Positions 36,536-46,848 of a stretch of DNA of 64,000 nt are shown in pieces. Where the stretch lies: contig NZ_WKJC01000001.1 in assembly GCF_009674675.1 (NCBI RefSeq), positions 1,805,031 through 1,869,030 on the forward strand, in the 5' to 3' direction. The notes beneath the pieces are model-generated. The model was not told the origin of the DNA, did no database searches, and saw only the letters and a list, made by a program, of their open reading frames with translations. The position numbers and the translations under genes were made by a program. This DNA comes from Kangiella sp. HZ709 (GTDB lineage: Bacteria; Pseudomonadota; Gammaproteobacteria; Enterobacterales; Kangiellaceae). Each line of letters starts with the position of its first letter. Within the stretch, counting starts at the first letter, position 1.

Positions 36536-37591
36536 ATGACAAAACTGAATCAACAACAACAAGGTATCGCGCTCATTACAGTGTTAATGATTGCTGCTGT
36601 TTTGATGATGTTTGCTACTTTTATTATTAATGAGCGCCAAGTCAGCGATAGAAGGACTTTCAATATTATTAATAATGCTCGTGCTAGTGAATATATGGCA
36701 GGTGCAGAAATTTTTGGGACAAGCTTGCTGTCTCAATTTTTTGAACAATCAAAGGCTGAGCGAGTAGTTAGAAATCAGCAGTGGGCAACAACGCCTATGC
36801 AGTTTCCGATTGAAAATAACTTGGGCTCACTCGAAGGTACAGTGCGCGATATGCACAGCTGTTTCAATTTGAATTCATTATTGGTAGCAGCTAATGAAAG
36901 CGGTGATAGAGATGGCGGTGCCGATGCAGAGTTAAGAGATGAATCTCGCGATGCTGCTGTAATTGATCCTGTTGGATTTGGTAAACAATTACCGGGCGAA
37001 AAAATTTACGCCAAGTTATTGGACTCATTATTACCTAGCGATGCAGAAGCTACCCCAGCGCAACTGGCTTCAACCTTAAGAGATTGGTTAGATCCTGATG
37101 AGGAGGTTTCTGGCGCTGATGGTGCTGAAGATTATACTTATACCGGATATGAAATTCCTTATAGAGCTGCAAATAATTTATTAGCTCACACAAGTGAACT
37201 ATTGGTGATAAAGGGCTATACACCTGAGATTTATGATGCAATTAAAGATTATATATGTGTTTTACCTATTCAAGAAGGCACCATAAACGTCAATACAGTC
37301 AAGCCAGAGCATGCAGTTCTGGTTTGGGCTCTATTAGATGATGTGAATTTATCTACTGTTCAGCAGGTACTCCAAGAGTTACCTGAAGAAGGCTATAACG
37401 AAGGCGATTTCTTTACTGCTTTAGAAGGAGGCAAAGCTTCCAAAGCAGCTAGTGGTCGCTTAGCTTTCGACAGTAAGTATTTTTTGATGACGGCAAGGGC
37501 TGTTATTCATACCGGAAAAGCGGAAACAAAGTCATTGTTAATTAAAAACAATAATGATTTTCAAGTGGTTGCACGCCACATCGGAGATTGA
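36536..37591 (+). CDS. gspK: pseudopilus tip protein GspK
   Basis: 351 residues, normal for GspK, which caps the pseudopilus with GspI and GspJ. The prepilin segment is QQGIALITVLMIAAVLMMF: there is no Glu at +5, which is the known GspK exception. An alpha-helical insert domain and calcium-site-like acidic loop (DRDGGADAELRDESRDA, about residues 124-140) fit the family. ATG 36536 follows gspJ by 23 nt and the stop is 1 nt before the gspL ATG. Confidence 0.92.
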   Translation: MTKLNQQQQGIALITVLMIAAVLMMFATFIINERQVSDRRTFNIINNARASEYMAGAEIFGTSLLSQFFEQSKAERVVRNQQWATTPMQFPIENNLGSLEGTVRDMHSCFNLNSLLVAANESGDRDGGADAELRDESRDAAVIDPVGFGKQLPGEKIYAKLLDSLLPSDAEATPAQLASTLRDWLDPDEEVSGADGAEDYTYTGYEIPYRAANNLLAHTSELLVIKGYTPEIYDAIKDYICVLPIQEGTINVNTVKPEHAVLVWALLDDVNLSTVQQVLQELPEEGYNEGDFFTALEGGKASKAASGRLAFDSKYFLMTARAVIHTGKAETKSLLIKNNNDFQVVARHIGD

Positions 37592-37592
37592 A

Positions 37593-38828
37593 ATGAAAGA
37601 TCGATTATTTATTCGATTATTGCCCGATCATGAATCGGTTGAATGGGGACTCATTAACTCACAGGAAGCCACTACCAACTTTCTTGAGCGTGGAAACTTG
37701 TTACTTAATGATATTGTAGCATTAGCAGACATGGCGGAAGAGTTACCGGTGACGGTTTTAATCCCTGCTGAAAAAATTAGAAGTTTTAAAGTTAATGCAC
37801 CAACAAAAAACAGAAAGCAGTTACAAAAGGCAGTCCCTTATTTGTTAGAAGAGCTAGTGATTGAGTCAGTTGAAACTCAGCATTTTGCTTTAGGTGAGAT
37901 TGATGGAGATAATCAATTATCGATCAATGTTATCAGTAAAGCTTATTTATCGGATTTGCTAGACAGGTTTAAAAATGCAGGTGTAGAACCGGATGAGTTG
38001 ATTCCTGATGCAGCTAGTCTACCTGTGTTTGAAGATGCATGGAGTATGCTGGATTCCGATCCCGCCTTGGTAAGACAAGACAATGACACCTTTTGGTCGG
38101 CGCCACAGGATATGGCAAAAGATTTACTGCAATGGAATTTAAATCAGGCAATTGAAGAAGAGCAAAGTATTAGCCAAGCATTAAGAGTATTTTCAGATAA
38201 AGAAACACCGATAAATTTAAACTCTGTTGCAGGGTTAGCCGTACAGCCCATGCCAATTGAAGATGAATTGCTGTGGCTGGCTTCGCAAGATAGAAGCAAC
38301 GGTATTAATTTATTACAGCAAGATTTTTCGCCTACAAAAAAATCAAACAATACTATTGGAGTATGGAGATTACCACTAATAGCGGCATCAGTATTAGCAG
38401 TGGTGGGTTTGAGTTATTTAGTCAGCGATATAATTGTACTTAAAAGTGAAAGAGATGCTTATCAAAATCAAGCATTGCAGGAAGTTCGAAAAATCAGCCC
38501 TAATATTGATGAGCAGAAGCTAGACTCAAAAATCAATGAGATAGGTCGTTTGTATAAAAAAGCTGCTGGTAGTACTGGGCAAGTGGCTGGCTTAACGAGT
38601 TTGTTAGATAAAGTTTATACAACCATAGATCCTGCGCAGCTAAGGTTAGAGCAAATTGATTATAACTCCAAGCAAGGTACTTTGAATCTGGATGTTATTG
38701 CCGATAACTATCAGCAATTAACTTCTACTCAAGAGCGACTCGAAGCAAATGGCCTCAAAGCTGAAATGAGAAATGCTAAAGATAATGGTGGTAGTTGGAC
38801 TACCAGACTAGTGGTTAAGGTGAACTAA
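37593..38828 (+). CDS. gspL: type II secretion system protein GspL
   Basis: Bitopic protein that recruits GspE to the membrane. 411 residues from ATG 37593, which follows GGAG at the end of gspK; the longer frame start at 37554 lies inside gspK and is rejected. Cytoplasmic actin-like domain (about 1-235), one membrane helix (about 260-285, WRLPLIAASVLAVVGLSYLV), and a periplasmic ferredoxin-like domain. The stop overlaps the gspM ATG (TAATG). Confidence 0.9.
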   Translation: MKDRLFIRLLPDHESVEWGLINSQEATTNFLERGNLLLNDIVALADMAEELPVTVLIPAEKIRSFKVNAPTKNRKQLQKAVPYLLEELVIESVETQHFALGEIDGDNQLSINVISKAYLSDLLDRFKNAGVEPDELIPDAASLPVFEDAWSMLDSDPALVRQDNDTFWSAPQDMAKDLLQWNLNQAIEEEQSISQALRVFSDKETPINLNSVAGLAVQPMPIEDELLWLASQDRSNGINLLQQDFSPTKKSNNTIGVWRLPLIAASVLAVVGLSYLVSDIIVLKSERDAYQNQALQEVRKISPNIDEQKLDSKINEIGRLYKKAAGSTGQVAGLTSLLDKVYTTIDPAQLRLEQIDYNSKQGTLNLDVIADNYQQLTSTQERLEANGLKAEMRNAKDNGGSWTTRLVVKVN

Positions 38829-39304
38829 TGAGCGAGTTAAAGAATTGGTATGCTGGCCTTAATCAGCGCGAAAAGTTAATGATTCAAATTTTGGCTATTT
38901 CTTTTGGTCTGCTTCTCATTACCTTATTAATCATTTTACCGATAAAAGACTATAGAGCAGGATTAGTCAATGACCGCGATGCTTTAGCTTCTCAATTAGG
39001 GGCTTTAAAACAGCAAGTAGCTACTCTGAAGGCAGGAGGGGTTAATGCGACTTCCAGTCAGCCTTTAAATCAAATGGTTAATCAAACTGCCAACCAATAT
39101 GGTTTGCGTTTGTCCAATATCCAAGAGCGCAAAAGAAATCAAGAGATGCAGCTGCGTTTAGATGATGTTGAGTTTGATAAACTGATTCAATGGGTGTCAG
39201 ATCTTGAGCAAAACAAAGGGTTAATTGTCGAGAATTTTCGGGTATCAAAAACGGATGCTTCTGGAAAAGTAGACGTATCGTTAAAAGTTTTAAGAGCAGG
39301 TTAA
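38828..39304 (+). CDS. gspM: type II secretion system protein GspM
   Basis: 158 residues. Short N-terminal cytoplasmic end with WYAGLNQREKLMI, one membrane helix (about 18-38), and a periplasmic ferredoxin-like domain with FDKLIQWVSDLEQNKGLIV. This is the GspM layout, which stabilises GspL. The ATG overlaps the gspL stop. Confidence 0.9.
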   Translation: MSELKNWYAGLNQREKLMIQILAISFGLLLITLLIILPIKDYRAGLVNDRDALASQLGALKQQVATLKAGGVNATSSQPLNQMVNQTANQYGLRLSNIQERKRNQEMQLRLDDVEFDKLIQWVSDLEQNKGLIVENFRVSKTDASGKVDVSLKVLRAG

Positions 39305-39307
39305 GTT

Positions 39308-40066
39308 GTGAAAAAGAAACTATTCGGCGTTTTGCTGAGTATTGCGGTGTTAATAGTATTTTTATTAGTCCTCGCTCCGGCAAGAACCATAGTTCCAATC
39401 GTAAAAAGTTATCTGCCCCCAAATTTACAGTCCCTTCAATTCGATGAGATTACCGGCTCTATTTGGTCACCTAAATTTGCTGTCATTAGCTATAAACAAC
39501 TGACGATTCAAAATGTTGCGATTGATATCACTCCTTTTTCCTTGCTAGCTGGCAGTTTGAACCTGCATCTTTCTGCGGATGACGACAACTTAATGCTTGA
39601 AGGTGAGCTTGATGCTCAGGCGGAAAAGGTTGTTATAGAAAACCTTGCTTACCGTTTAAATGCGCAGTTATTAGACTCTTTTATGAAGTTTCCGGTAAAA
39701 GGAGTCAATGGGACCATTGTCGGCGATATCAAAATTGCAGACTTTTCTACAAAAGGTAGCTGGTCAAATGTGCAAGGTAATGGCGATTGGTTGAATGCCA
39801 ACATAGAGTATCTAAATAATAGTCTGCCTTTAGGTAATTTTAAATTTCAAATAGCCACAGACGCTAATAATAATTTGGTTATAGAAATACTAGAAAATAA
39901 AGGCGTATTAGATATTAAAGGGCAGCTATCTTTAACGCCTGCCAGAGATTATAAATTAAATCTTACGACTAGCTCTTCACTTCCTGCTGAGCTTGATAAT
40001 TGGATCAAAAAGATTGCTCGCATAAATAATGGACGTTATGAGATTGTTTGGAATGGAAAGCTTTAG
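39308..40066 (+). CDS. gspN: type II secretion system protein GspN
   Basis: 252 residues starting at GTG 39308, with AGGTTAAG nearby upstream as a possible ribosome site. One N-terminal hydrophobic anchor (about 4-24) with LVLAPARTIVP after it, and LQFDEITGSIWSP, typical of GspN. This accessory component is present in only some type II systems; its role is unclear. The TAG stop overlaps the likely GTG start of yrfG by one base. Confidence 0.88.
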   Translation: MKKKLFGVLLSIAVLIVFLLVLAPARTIVPIVKSYLPPNLQSLQFDEITGSIWSPKFAVISYKQLTIQNVAIDITPFSLLAGSLNLHLSADDDNLMLEGELDAQAEKVVIENLAYRLNAQLLDSFMKFPVKGVNGTIVGDIKIADFSTKGSWSNVQGNGDWLNANIEYLNNSLPLGNFKFQIATDANNNLVIEILENKGVLDIKGQLSLTPARDYKLNLTTSSSLPAELDNWIKKIARINNGRYEIVWNGKL

Positions 40067-40725
40067 TGACAAGCTCTAACTGGCAACAAATAGAAACTGT
40101 CTTGCTCGACATGGACGGTACTTTACTAGATTTAGAGTTCGATAATTACTTTTGGTTAGAATTAATACCAAGAGAATACGCCAAAAAGCACGATATTTCA
40201 GAAATAACAGCCAAAAATAAATTAACTAAACTCTTCGCTCATTACCAAGGCAGTCTTCAATGGTACTGTATTGACTTTTGGTCTGAAAAATTAGCTTTAG
40301 ATATAGCCGAGATCAAATCCAGTATTGCAGAGCGAGTAGAATATCGTAAGGGTACTTTAGAATTTCTTCGCGGCGCAAAAGAGCAACATAAAACTATCTA
40401 CTTGGTCACCAATGCGCATCCAGATACTTTAGCAATAAAGTTAAAGCAAAAGGATTTTTCTTGGTATTTTCGTGAGTTACTGTCAAGTCATCAAACAAGC
40501 TATCCAAAAGAAAGCAACAAGTTTTGGCAGGCGATAGAATCCCGCTGGAACTTTGACAAGAAAACCACTTTGTTTGTGGATGATAGTATTGATATTTTAC
40601 AAGCTGCTAGGAATTTTGGGATTGAGTTTACACTGGGGGTATCAAGTCCAGATTCTTCTAAACCGATGAAATCTTATCCTAGTTTTGAAAGCATTAATCA
40701 ACTGGATGAAATTTTAAATTGGTAA
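40066..40725 (+). CDS. yrfG: HAD-family nucleotidase YrfG (GMP/IMP nucleotidase)
   Basis: 219 residues from GTG 40066, which overlaps the gspN stop (TAGTG); ATG 40048 within gspN is the alternative. HAD motif I is VLLDMDGTLLDLEFDNYFW, with nucleophile Asp and acid Asp; motif II VTNAHPD; motif III Lys around SSHQTSYPKES; motif IV FVDDSIDIL. The FDNYFW extension after motif I is the YrfG signature. Hydrolyses purine nucleotides in the cytoplasm. Confidence 0.88.
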   Translation: MTSSNWQQIETVLLDMDGTLLDLEFDNYFWLELIPREYAKKHDISEITAKNKLTKLFAHYQGSLQWYCIDFWSEKLALDIAEIKSSIAERVEYRKGTLEFLRGAKEQHKTIYLVTNAHPDTLAIKLKQKDFSWYFRELLSSHQTSYPKESNKFWQAIESRWNFDKKTTLFVDDSIDILQAARNFGIEFTLGVSSPDSSKPMKSYPSFESINQLDEILNW

Positions 40726-40730
40726 AATTC

Positions 40731-41279
40731 ATGAGCAAGTTACCGAAAATCAAACAATCTAAAATAGTTGCGCAAACTCGCTTATTTGCGGTTGAAGAGT
40801 TATCCATGGAATTCTCCAATGGTGAGAAAAGGATCTATGAGCGATTAAAGGCTGGCTCTAATGGCGCTGTATTGGTTATTCCTGTGGTCGATGAGGAACA
40901 CTTTCTATTGATCAAAGAATACGCCGCAGGAGTGGAGGCTTACGAGTTAGCATTTCCCAAAGGATTGGTGGAACCGGCAGAAAAGTCGATAGATGCTGCT
41001 AATCGTGAGCTGCAAGAAGAAACAGGTTTTGCAGCGAATAAATTAACACAACTGAAAAAAATTAGCCTAGCTCCTGGTTATTTGAGTCATAAAATGGATG
41101 TAGTAGTAGCAGAAGATTTATACCCTTCAAAACTTGAGGGTGATGAGCCTGAACCGATTGAAGTTATTCAATGGAAATTTAGTGACATTGAGCAATTGCT
41201 ATTACGGGATGACTTTACTGAGGCTAGGAGCATAGCCGCTCTATATTTACTGCAAAGTTTCCTACAGCAGAAGGATTAG
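40731..41279 (+). CDS. nudE: ADP compounds hydrolase NudE
   Basis: Nudix hydrolase that acts on ADP-ribose, NADH and similar compounds. 182 residues from ATG 40731 (TTG 40719 also in frame). The Nudix box GX5EX7RELXEEXG is complete at about residues 78-99, and the C-terminal part has LAPGYLSHKMDVVVAEDLYPS as in NudE. It often sits beside yrfG. The TAG stop shares bases 41276-41279 with the convergent ctpA stop. Confidence 0.9.
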   Translation: MSKLPKIKQSKIVAQTRLFAVEELSMEFSNGEKRIYERLKAGSNGAVLVIPVVDEEHFLLIKEYAAGVEAYELAFPKGLVEPAEKSIDAANRELQEETGFAANKLTQLKKISLAPGYLSHKMDVVVAEDLYPSKLEGDEPEPIEVIQWKFSDIEQLLLRDDFTEARSIAALYLLQSFLQQKD

Positions 41280-42499
41280 TTTGTAACGTTCTTGCTACTT
41301 AATTTTTTAATCTCTTCCACTGCGGCGACTACTTGATTATCCACTTTGTAATTTGGCTTAATATCAGAAGCGTCACCTTCGAACTCCTCAAATTCTACGA
41401 CTAAGTCTGGAGTAATCCCCAAATCTCTTATAGAGCGGTCGTTAGGTGTGTAATAAAGTGCTGTAGTAATCTTTATTCCACCTCCTTTACCTTGAATCGG
41501 GTAAACTGTTTGGACTGAACCTTTACCGTAGGATTGAGTGCCCAATATTAAAGCTCGCTTATGATCTTGCAAGGCGCCTGAAACAATTTCAGATGCTGAA
41601 GCGGAAATACCATTGACCAGAACAATCAAAGGGCGGTTTCTTAAGATATCACCAGAAGTGGCAGTAAATTCTTGGTTAGAATCCGCTAGCCGACCTTTGG
41701 TATAAACAATGACGCCTTGATGTAAAAATAAATCACTAACAGCAACAGCCATTTCTAAAATCCCACCTGGGTTATTACGCAAATCGAGAATAAAGCCTTT
41801 TAATGGCTTCTTATTGCGTTTTTCCATTTTTGTTATCGCCTGGGTAAGATCCTTGGCTGATCTGGCTTGAAATTCACCAACACGGGCATAGCCAATATCT
41901 GGCTCGATTAGCTCATAACTGACACTGGTAAATTGAATGATTTTCCTTTGTAATTTAACTGTTTTTTCTTGTTCAGAATTCTCAGAAATGACAGTTAGCT
42001 TAAGCTTTGAATTTGGGGTGCCCCGTAATAAGTCACTGCCTTCGCTCACGCTCATGCCTTGGGTAGATTGACCATCTATCGCAACGATTCGGTCGTTTAA
42101 CTTTAATCCTGATTTTTTTGCAGGTGATTCGTCGAAAATATAACGTACATAAATCGCATCCTCTAAATGATCAGCGCGAATTCCAATTCCTCCGTATTCG
42201 CCTCGGGCAGATTCTTCTAGTTGCTCAAACCGATCAGGGCTAAGATACGCAGAGTGTTTATCCAAATTGCTGAGCATACCCTTTATGGCATTTTCTAAGA
42301 TTTCCTTATCGCTTAACTCATTGACATAAACTTTCTTAATTTGTGCATAAACATCGGTTAAGGTAGCAAGCTCATCCAATGGTAATTCTTCAATTCGAGC
42401 ATCAAAAGCATCCTTTTGCTTTTTAACGCTTTCACTATGTTCAGCAAGCAGGTTAGCGCTCAAAGATAAGGCCGAAATGATTAAAATGATTTTTAGCAT
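41276..42499 (-). CDS. ctpA: C-terminal processing protease (S41 family)
   Basis: Periplasmic serine protease of the tail-specific group. 407 residues: signal peptide (about 1-19), N-terminal helical region, PDZ domain (GIGIRADHLEDAIYVRYIF to about residue 165), then the S41 core with catalytic Ser in NGISASASEIVSGAL and Lys in GTQSYGKGSVQT. It is downstream of the EnvC-like gene by 19 nt, a frequent neighbour pair next to gpmI. Confidence 0.92.
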   Translation of the reverse strand: MLKIILIISALSLSANLLAEHSESVKKQKDAFDARIEELPLDELATLTDVYAQIKKVYVNELSDKEILENAIKGMLSNLDKHSAYLSPDRFEQLEESARGEYGGIGIRADHLEDAIYVRYIFDESPAKKSGLKLNDRIVAIDGQSTQGMSVSEGSDLLRGTPNSKLKLTVISENSEQEKTVKLQRKIIQFTSVSYELIEPDIGYARVGEFQARSAKDLTQAITKMEKRNKKPLKGFILDLRNNPGGILEMAVAVSDLFLHQGVIVYTKGRLADSNQEFTATSGDILRNRPLIVLVNGISASASEIVSGALQDHKRALILGTQSYGKGSVQTVYPIQGKGGGIKITTALYYTPNDRSIRDLGITPDLVVEFEEFEGDASDIKPNYKVDNQVVAAVEEIKKLSSKNVTN

Positions 42500-42518
42500 A
42501 ATGTTCTCGATAAATGAG

Positions 42519-43658
42519 TTACTGCTTTATCCATTGTAATGGATTTTGCGGTTTGCCGTTGTGCCTAATTTCAAAATAAAGGGCACTCTGCGGAAACCCA
42601 CCGCTTTGCCCTACTGTGGAAATCGGCTCGCCAGCCTCAACAAAATCCCCAGGATTTTTTAACAGAGATTGGTTATGGCCATAGAGTGATAAATAGCCCT
42701 TACCATGATCGATAATAGTCATTAATCCAAAACCACGCAACCAATCGGCAAAAACAACCCTGCCTTGTTGGATGGCTTGAACCTCATTACCTTCTTTACT
42801 ATTAATCATAATCCCATTCCATTTAAGAGAACTGTCAAGCTTAGAGGTGCCAAACCGATGCAAAAGATTTCCTTTTAATGGCCAGTTGAGTTTACGCTTA
42901 AAGTTCGCCAGACCATTTAAGGATTGTGGCGGGCTGAAATTCTTGAGAGTTTCTTCTAATTGAGAAAGCAGCTTTTGTAATTCTTGCTCATTTCTTCGCA
43001 GTTTCGATAAACGTTGATTATCAGAGCTATAGTCAGTTTTTAATTGCTCTAAAGCCGACTGCTGTTCTTTCTTTAAGGTTAATAAATTGGATCGTTGTTC
43101 TTCTTGAGATTGTTGTAAAGATTGTAAATCGAGGATGTTAGAATTTATAGCAAGTTCAATTTCATTTAGCCGCTTAAGATTATTTTGCAATGCTTGAATA
43201 TTTTCTATGCGAGCTTTATTTAAGTAATCATAATATTTAAGCATCCGTGTTACTTTTGCTGGATCTTCTTGATTAAGCAAGAGTTTTAAATATTCTTCAT
43301 TGCCAGATTTGTAGGCGCTTCTGAGTTGATTAGCTAATAAGATTTTTTGCTGTTGAGCTTCAACCTGCTTAATGGTTTGTTCTTTTTTTAAACTCTTTAG
43401 GTCACTTTGTTTGTTTGTGATTGAGTTTCTAGTATTTCGTAAATTTTTGCTGGCGGCGGATAGTTTTTTATCAGCATCTGATAAGCGTTTTTCAGCTTTA
43501 GATTGTTGCTGCTGGTTTTCTGAAAGTTTATCCTTTACCGCGGCAATGGCTTTTTGTAATTGCTGTAGTTCTTGTTCGGTTTTTGTTTTATCCGCTAAAA
43601 CACCGCTAGTAAAAAACAGCAGTGTTAAGCATAAAAATGATCTAAAGATTATCGACAC
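42519..43658 (-). CDS. envC: EnvC-like murein hydrolase activator (degenerate LytM domain)
   Basis: 379 residues: a signal peptide (about 1-22), a long coiled coil (about 25-245, heptads rich in Lys, Gln, Leu), and a LytM-like domain (about 265-379). The LytM zinc ligands are mostly absent: KWNGIMI stands where an HxxxD is expected, so it probably activates amidases rather than cutting peptidoglycan itself. The start is GTG 43658, directly against the gpmI stop, which suggests coupling. Confidence 0.88.
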   Translation of the reverse strand: MSIIFRSFLCLTLLFFTSGVLADKTKTEQELQQLQKAIAAVKDKLSENQQQQSKAEKRLSDADKKLSAASKNLRNTRNSITNKQSDLKSLKKEQTIKQVEAQQQKILLANQLRSAYKSGNEEYLKLLLNQEDPAKVTRMLKYYDYLNKARIENIQALQNNLKRLNEIELAINSNILDLQSLQQSQEEQRSNLLTLKKEQQSALEQLKTDYSSDNQRLSKLRRNEQELQKLLSQLEETLKNFSPPQSLNGLANFKRKLNWPLKGNLLHRFGTSKLDSSLKWNGIMINSKEGNEVQAIQQGRVVFADWLRGFGLMTIIDHGKGYLSLYGHNQSLLKNPGDFVEAGEPISTVGQSGGFPQSALYFEIRHNGKPQNPLQWIKQ

Positions 43659-45197
43659 TTATTGTTCTAGTTCAAAAATAGGGCGGCCAGTCATTTCTTC
43701 AGGGATTGGCAATTGCATCAAATCTAACATAGTAGGCGCTAAATCTGATAAGACCCCATCGCTAATTTTTGCTTTTGCTTTTCTACCAACATACAGTAGC
43801 GGGACTGGTTCAGAAGTATGGGCGGTATGTGCCTGACCGGTAGTAGCATCTGCCATTTTTTCTGCATTGCCATGATCGGCAGTAATGAGAGCTTCACCGC
43901 CAACTTTTTCTAAAGCTGAAACAATTCGGGCCAAACAAATATCGAGCGCCTCAATGGCTTTTACCGTCGCCTCGAAATTACCGGTATGACCTACCATATC
44001 AGGATTAGCAAAGTTACAAATGATCACGTCATGGGTTTGATGTTCAATAACATCAACTAGCTTGTCAGTGACGATTGATGCGTTCATCTCAGGCTGTAAA
44101 TCATATGTTGCTACATCTGGTGAAGGAATGAGCTCTCGATCTTCACCATTAAAAGGCTCTTCAATTCCGCCATTAAAAAAGAAAGTAACATGCGCATATT
44201 TTTCTGTTTCAGCAATACGCAATTGCTTTTTCCCAAGTTTTTGCAAATGCTCGCCAAGCACATTACTCATGCTAATTGGCGTATAAGCTACTGAAGTGTC
44301 GATGTCAGCAGCATATTGAGTCAGCATCACAAAATCAGCAAGTTGTGGGCAGACTGTTCTTTGAAAGCCATTAAAATTTGTATCAACAAAAGCACGAGTT
44401 ATTTCCCTGGCTCTATCGGCGCGATAATTCATAAAGATAATAGAGTCGCCATCAGCAATCGCTGCCTGGTCACCGATAATAGAAGTTGCAACAAACTCAT
44501 CGTTTTCGCCACGTGCGTAAGCCGCGGATAAAGCTTCTGTTGCAGTTTCATATTGATATTCAGAAATTGACTCGGTGAGCATTTTATAAGCAGCTTCAAC
44601 CCGCTCCCAACGGTTATCTCTATCCATGGCGTAATAACGACCAGTCATGGTTGCAATACGCCCAGCCCCTGTGGTTTTACAGACTTTCTCCAGCGCTTCA
44701 ATACTTGCTTGCGCGGAACGAGGTGGCATATCGCGACCATCAAGAAAAGCATGCACATATATTTTGTGAGCACCTTTTTGCTGAGCTAATTTAATCGCTG
44801 CATGAATATGATCTTCATGGCTGTGTACGCCTCCAGGTGATAATAAACCCATTAAATGAACTGCTTTGTCATTGGCAACGGCTGTTTCAATGGCTTGGAC
44901 TAAAGCGGGGTTTTCGTAAAAGTCGCCGTCTTTAATCGCTTTGCTAATACGAGTGTAATCTTGATAAACCACACGACCAGCGCCAAGATTCAAATGACCA
45001 ACTTCCGAGTTACCCATTTGACCTTCTGGCAAGCCAACATCAGTGCCAGACCCTGAGATTAGGGTACGGGAATAGCGCGACCAATAGTTATCCCAATTAG
45101 GGGTGTTGGCCGCCATAATGGCATTGTCTTTTGGATCTTCTGAGTAGCCCCAACCATCAAGGATAATTAAGGCCATCGGCTTTACGCTGTGGGTCAT
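43659..45197 (-). CDS. gpmI: 2,3-bisphosphoglycerate-independent phosphoglycerate mutase
   Basis: Glycolytic enzyme that interconverts 3- and 2-phosphoglycerate in the cytoplasm. 512 residues, usual length. Mn-binding and active-site text includes [19 protein letters not shown] at the N-terminus, the phosphoserine site [37 protein letters not shown], and the C-terminal ADHGNAEKM plus [11 protein letters not shown]. First gene of the gpmI-envC-ctpA unit. Confidence 0.96.
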   Translation of the reverse strand: MTHSVKPMALIILDGWGYSEDPKDNAIMAANTPNWDNYWSRYSRTLISGSGTDVGLPEGQMGNSEVGHLNLGAGRVVYQDYTRISKAIKDGDFYENPALVQAIETAVANDKAVHLMGLLSPGGVHSHEDHIHAAIKLAQQKGAHKIYVHAFLDGRDMPPRSAQASIEALEKVCKTTGAGRIATMTGRYYAMDRDNRWERVEAAYKMLTESISEYQYETATEALSAAYARGENDEFVATSIIGDQAAIADGDSIIFMNYRADRAREITRAFVDTNFNGFQRTVCPQLADFVMLTQYAADIDTSVAYTPISMSNVLGEHLQKLGKKQLRIAETEKYAHVTFFFNGGIEEPFNGEDRELIPSPDVATYDLQPEMNASIVTDKLVDVIEHQTHDVIICNFANPDMVGHTGNFEATVKAIEALDICLARIVSALEKVGGEALITADHGNAEKMADATTGQAHTAHTSEPVPLLYVGRKAKAKISDGVLSDLAPTMLDLMQLPIPEEMTGRPIFELEQ

Positions 45198-45414
45198 AGT
45201 AAATCTTTGGGTATAATATAGTATGGCTATTGTACCTGCTGCTTAAAATCTAGGCTAGGGTGAAAGTAGAGCGCGATTGAAAATTGCTTGTAAATAATTG
45301 GTAACACTAAACTTATTGAAATTACTCTAATAATCCCCATATATTAGTCAAATAAATCGTCGTTTAGTGGCGTTTTTGATAAATATAAATCAAGTAAAAG
45401 TATAGGAGCTTGCT

Positions 45415-46326
45415 ATGGAAATCGTCATTGGGGCAATTGCGGCATTTGCCATTTTTTTAATTATATCTGGCGTAAAAACCGTATCTCAGGGTTACGAATA
45501 TACTGTCGAACGTTTCGGCAAGTTAAAAACCGTATTAACACCAGGATTGCATATTATTATCCCTGTGGTGGATAAGATCGGCGCCAAAGTTAATATGATG
45601 GAACAGGTTTTAGACATTCCTGCACAACAAGTTATTTCGCAAGATAACGCAACTGTCACTATTGATGCAGTTTGTTTCTATCAAGTGGTTGATTCGGTAA
45701 AAGCGACTTATGAGGTCAATCAATTACATAGAGCCATGCAAAACCTAGTGATGACTAATATTCGTACAGTACTGGGCTCAATGGATTTGGATTGGATGCT
45801 GTCTAAGCGTGATGAAATCAATGCGCGAATTTTGACGATTGTCGATGAAGCGACCAACCCATGGGGTGTAAAAGTTACCCGTATTGAGATTAAAGATATT
45901 TTACCACCAAGAGACTTGGTTGATGCCATGGCGCGTCAGATGAAAGCTGAGCGTATTAAGCGTGCCCAAATCCTTGAAGCGGAAGGTACGAAACAATCTG
46001 AAATTCTTGAAGCTGAAGGTATGAAGCAATCGCAAATCCTACAAGCTGAAGGTGATAAGGAAGCGGCTTTCCGTGAAGCTGAGGCGCGTGAGCGTTTAGC
46101 TGAAGCTGAAGCGAACGCAACACAAATGGTATCAAAGGCTATCGCTGAAGGTAATGTGCAAGCGATCAATTACTTTGTTGCTCAAAAATACGTCGATGCG
46201 TTAGGCAAAATTGCCACTTCCGATAATCAAAAAGTCTTGATGATGCCTCTAGAAGCTTCATCAGTGATTGGCTCTGTTGCAGGCGTGGCCGAATTAGCGA
46301 AAGAAGCTTTTGGTAAAAAGTCTTAA
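45415..46326 (+). CDS. qmcA: SPFH/stomatin-family membrane protein (QmcA-like)
   Basis: 303 residues: an N-terminal membrane anchor (about 1-20), the SPFH domain (about 22-175, with [17 protein letters not shown] and [20 protein letters not shown]), and a helical tail with repeated ILEAEG-KQS units (about 188-215) likely to form a coiled coil. AGGAG precedes ATG 45415. The next gene encodes an NfeD-type partner, the standard SPFH-NfeD arrangement for a membrane microdomain scaffold. Confidence 0.92.
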   Translation: MEIVIGAIAAFAIFLIISGVKTVSQGYEYTVERFGKLKTVLTPGLHIIIPVVDKIGAKVNMMEQVLDIPAQQVISQDNATVTIDAVCFYQVVDSVKATYEVNQLHRAMQNLVMTNIRTVLGSMDLDWMLSKRDEINARILTIVDEATNPWGVKVTRIEIKDILPPRDLVDAMARQMKAERIKRAQILEAEGTKQSEILEAEGMKQSQILQAEGDKEAAFREAEARERLAEAEANATQMVSKAIAEGNVQAINYFVAQKYVDALGKIATSDNQKVLMMPLEASSVIGSVAGVAELAKEAFGKKS

Positions 46327-46359
46327 TTGACGACTGTTGATAATAGATAAGGAGTTATT

Positions 46360-46812
46360 ATGGAATTCTTTATGAATATGGAATATTGGCACTGGCTGGC
46401 TATTGGCCTGGTTTTGCTCACCCTTGAAATGTTTGCTCCTGGCGCGATTTTATTGTGGTTTGGGGTCGCAGGCATAGTAGTGGGTGTTTTGCAGCTGATT
46501 TTTGGGGATCTTATTGGTCCTCAAGTGCAATGGTTGCTTTTCTCGATATTCTCAATCGTCAGCATAGTTGCTTGGAAGTCTTATGCTAAAAAACACAAAA
46601 TAGGTGTTCGAGACGAAAATGATACTCTGAACCAGCGTGGTAAAGCATTGATTGGTAAAGAGTTTGTATTAAGTACTGCGATAGTTAACGGCGTTGGTAA
46701 AGCAAAAGTGGGAGATACTCACTGGCGCGTTATTGGCTCTGATATGGAAATTAATCAGCGGGTGAAAGTGGTTGGCTTTGAAGGTGCTAGCCTCAAGGTT
46801 GAAGCGCTTTAA
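46360..46812 (+). CDS. NfeD-like membrane protein (YbbK-like)
   Basis: 150 residues: two to three helices at the N-terminus (about 10-75) and an OB-fold domain at the C-terminus (LNQRGKALIGKEFVL and VKVVGFEGASLKVE). AAGGAG stands at the right distance before ATG 46360. Partner of the SPFH protein encoded 33 nt upstream; together they form a membrane complex in other bacteria. A terminator follows at 46849-46877. Confidence 0.9.
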   Translation: MEFFMNMEYWHWLAIGLVLLTLEMFAPGAILLWFGVAGIVVGVLQLIFGDLIGPQVQWLLFSIFSIVSIVAWKSYAKKHKIGVRDENDTLNQRGKALIGKEFVLSTAIVNGVGKAKVGDTHWRVIGSDMEINQRVKVVGFEGASLKVEAL

Positions 46813-46848
46813 AACAAACTATCAACGCTAAAATTCTGTTTAAGATAT

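Noticed and set aside
36536-36600. Missing Glu at +5 in GspK as a defect
   Set aside because: GspK proteins commonly lack this residue because they cap the pseudopilus.
45988-46060. Short tandem repeat in qmcA (GAAGC-GAAGGT-type units)
   Set aside because: It encodes the ILEAEG-KQS heptad repeats of the coiled coil and is common in QmcA/SPFH proteins, so I do not treat it as a separate repeat element.
45936-46169. Antisense open frame inside the qmcA gene
   Set aside because: It mirrors the repeated Glu/Ala/Lys codons of the coiled coil; it has no ribosome site and the plus-strand SPFH gene explains the sequence.
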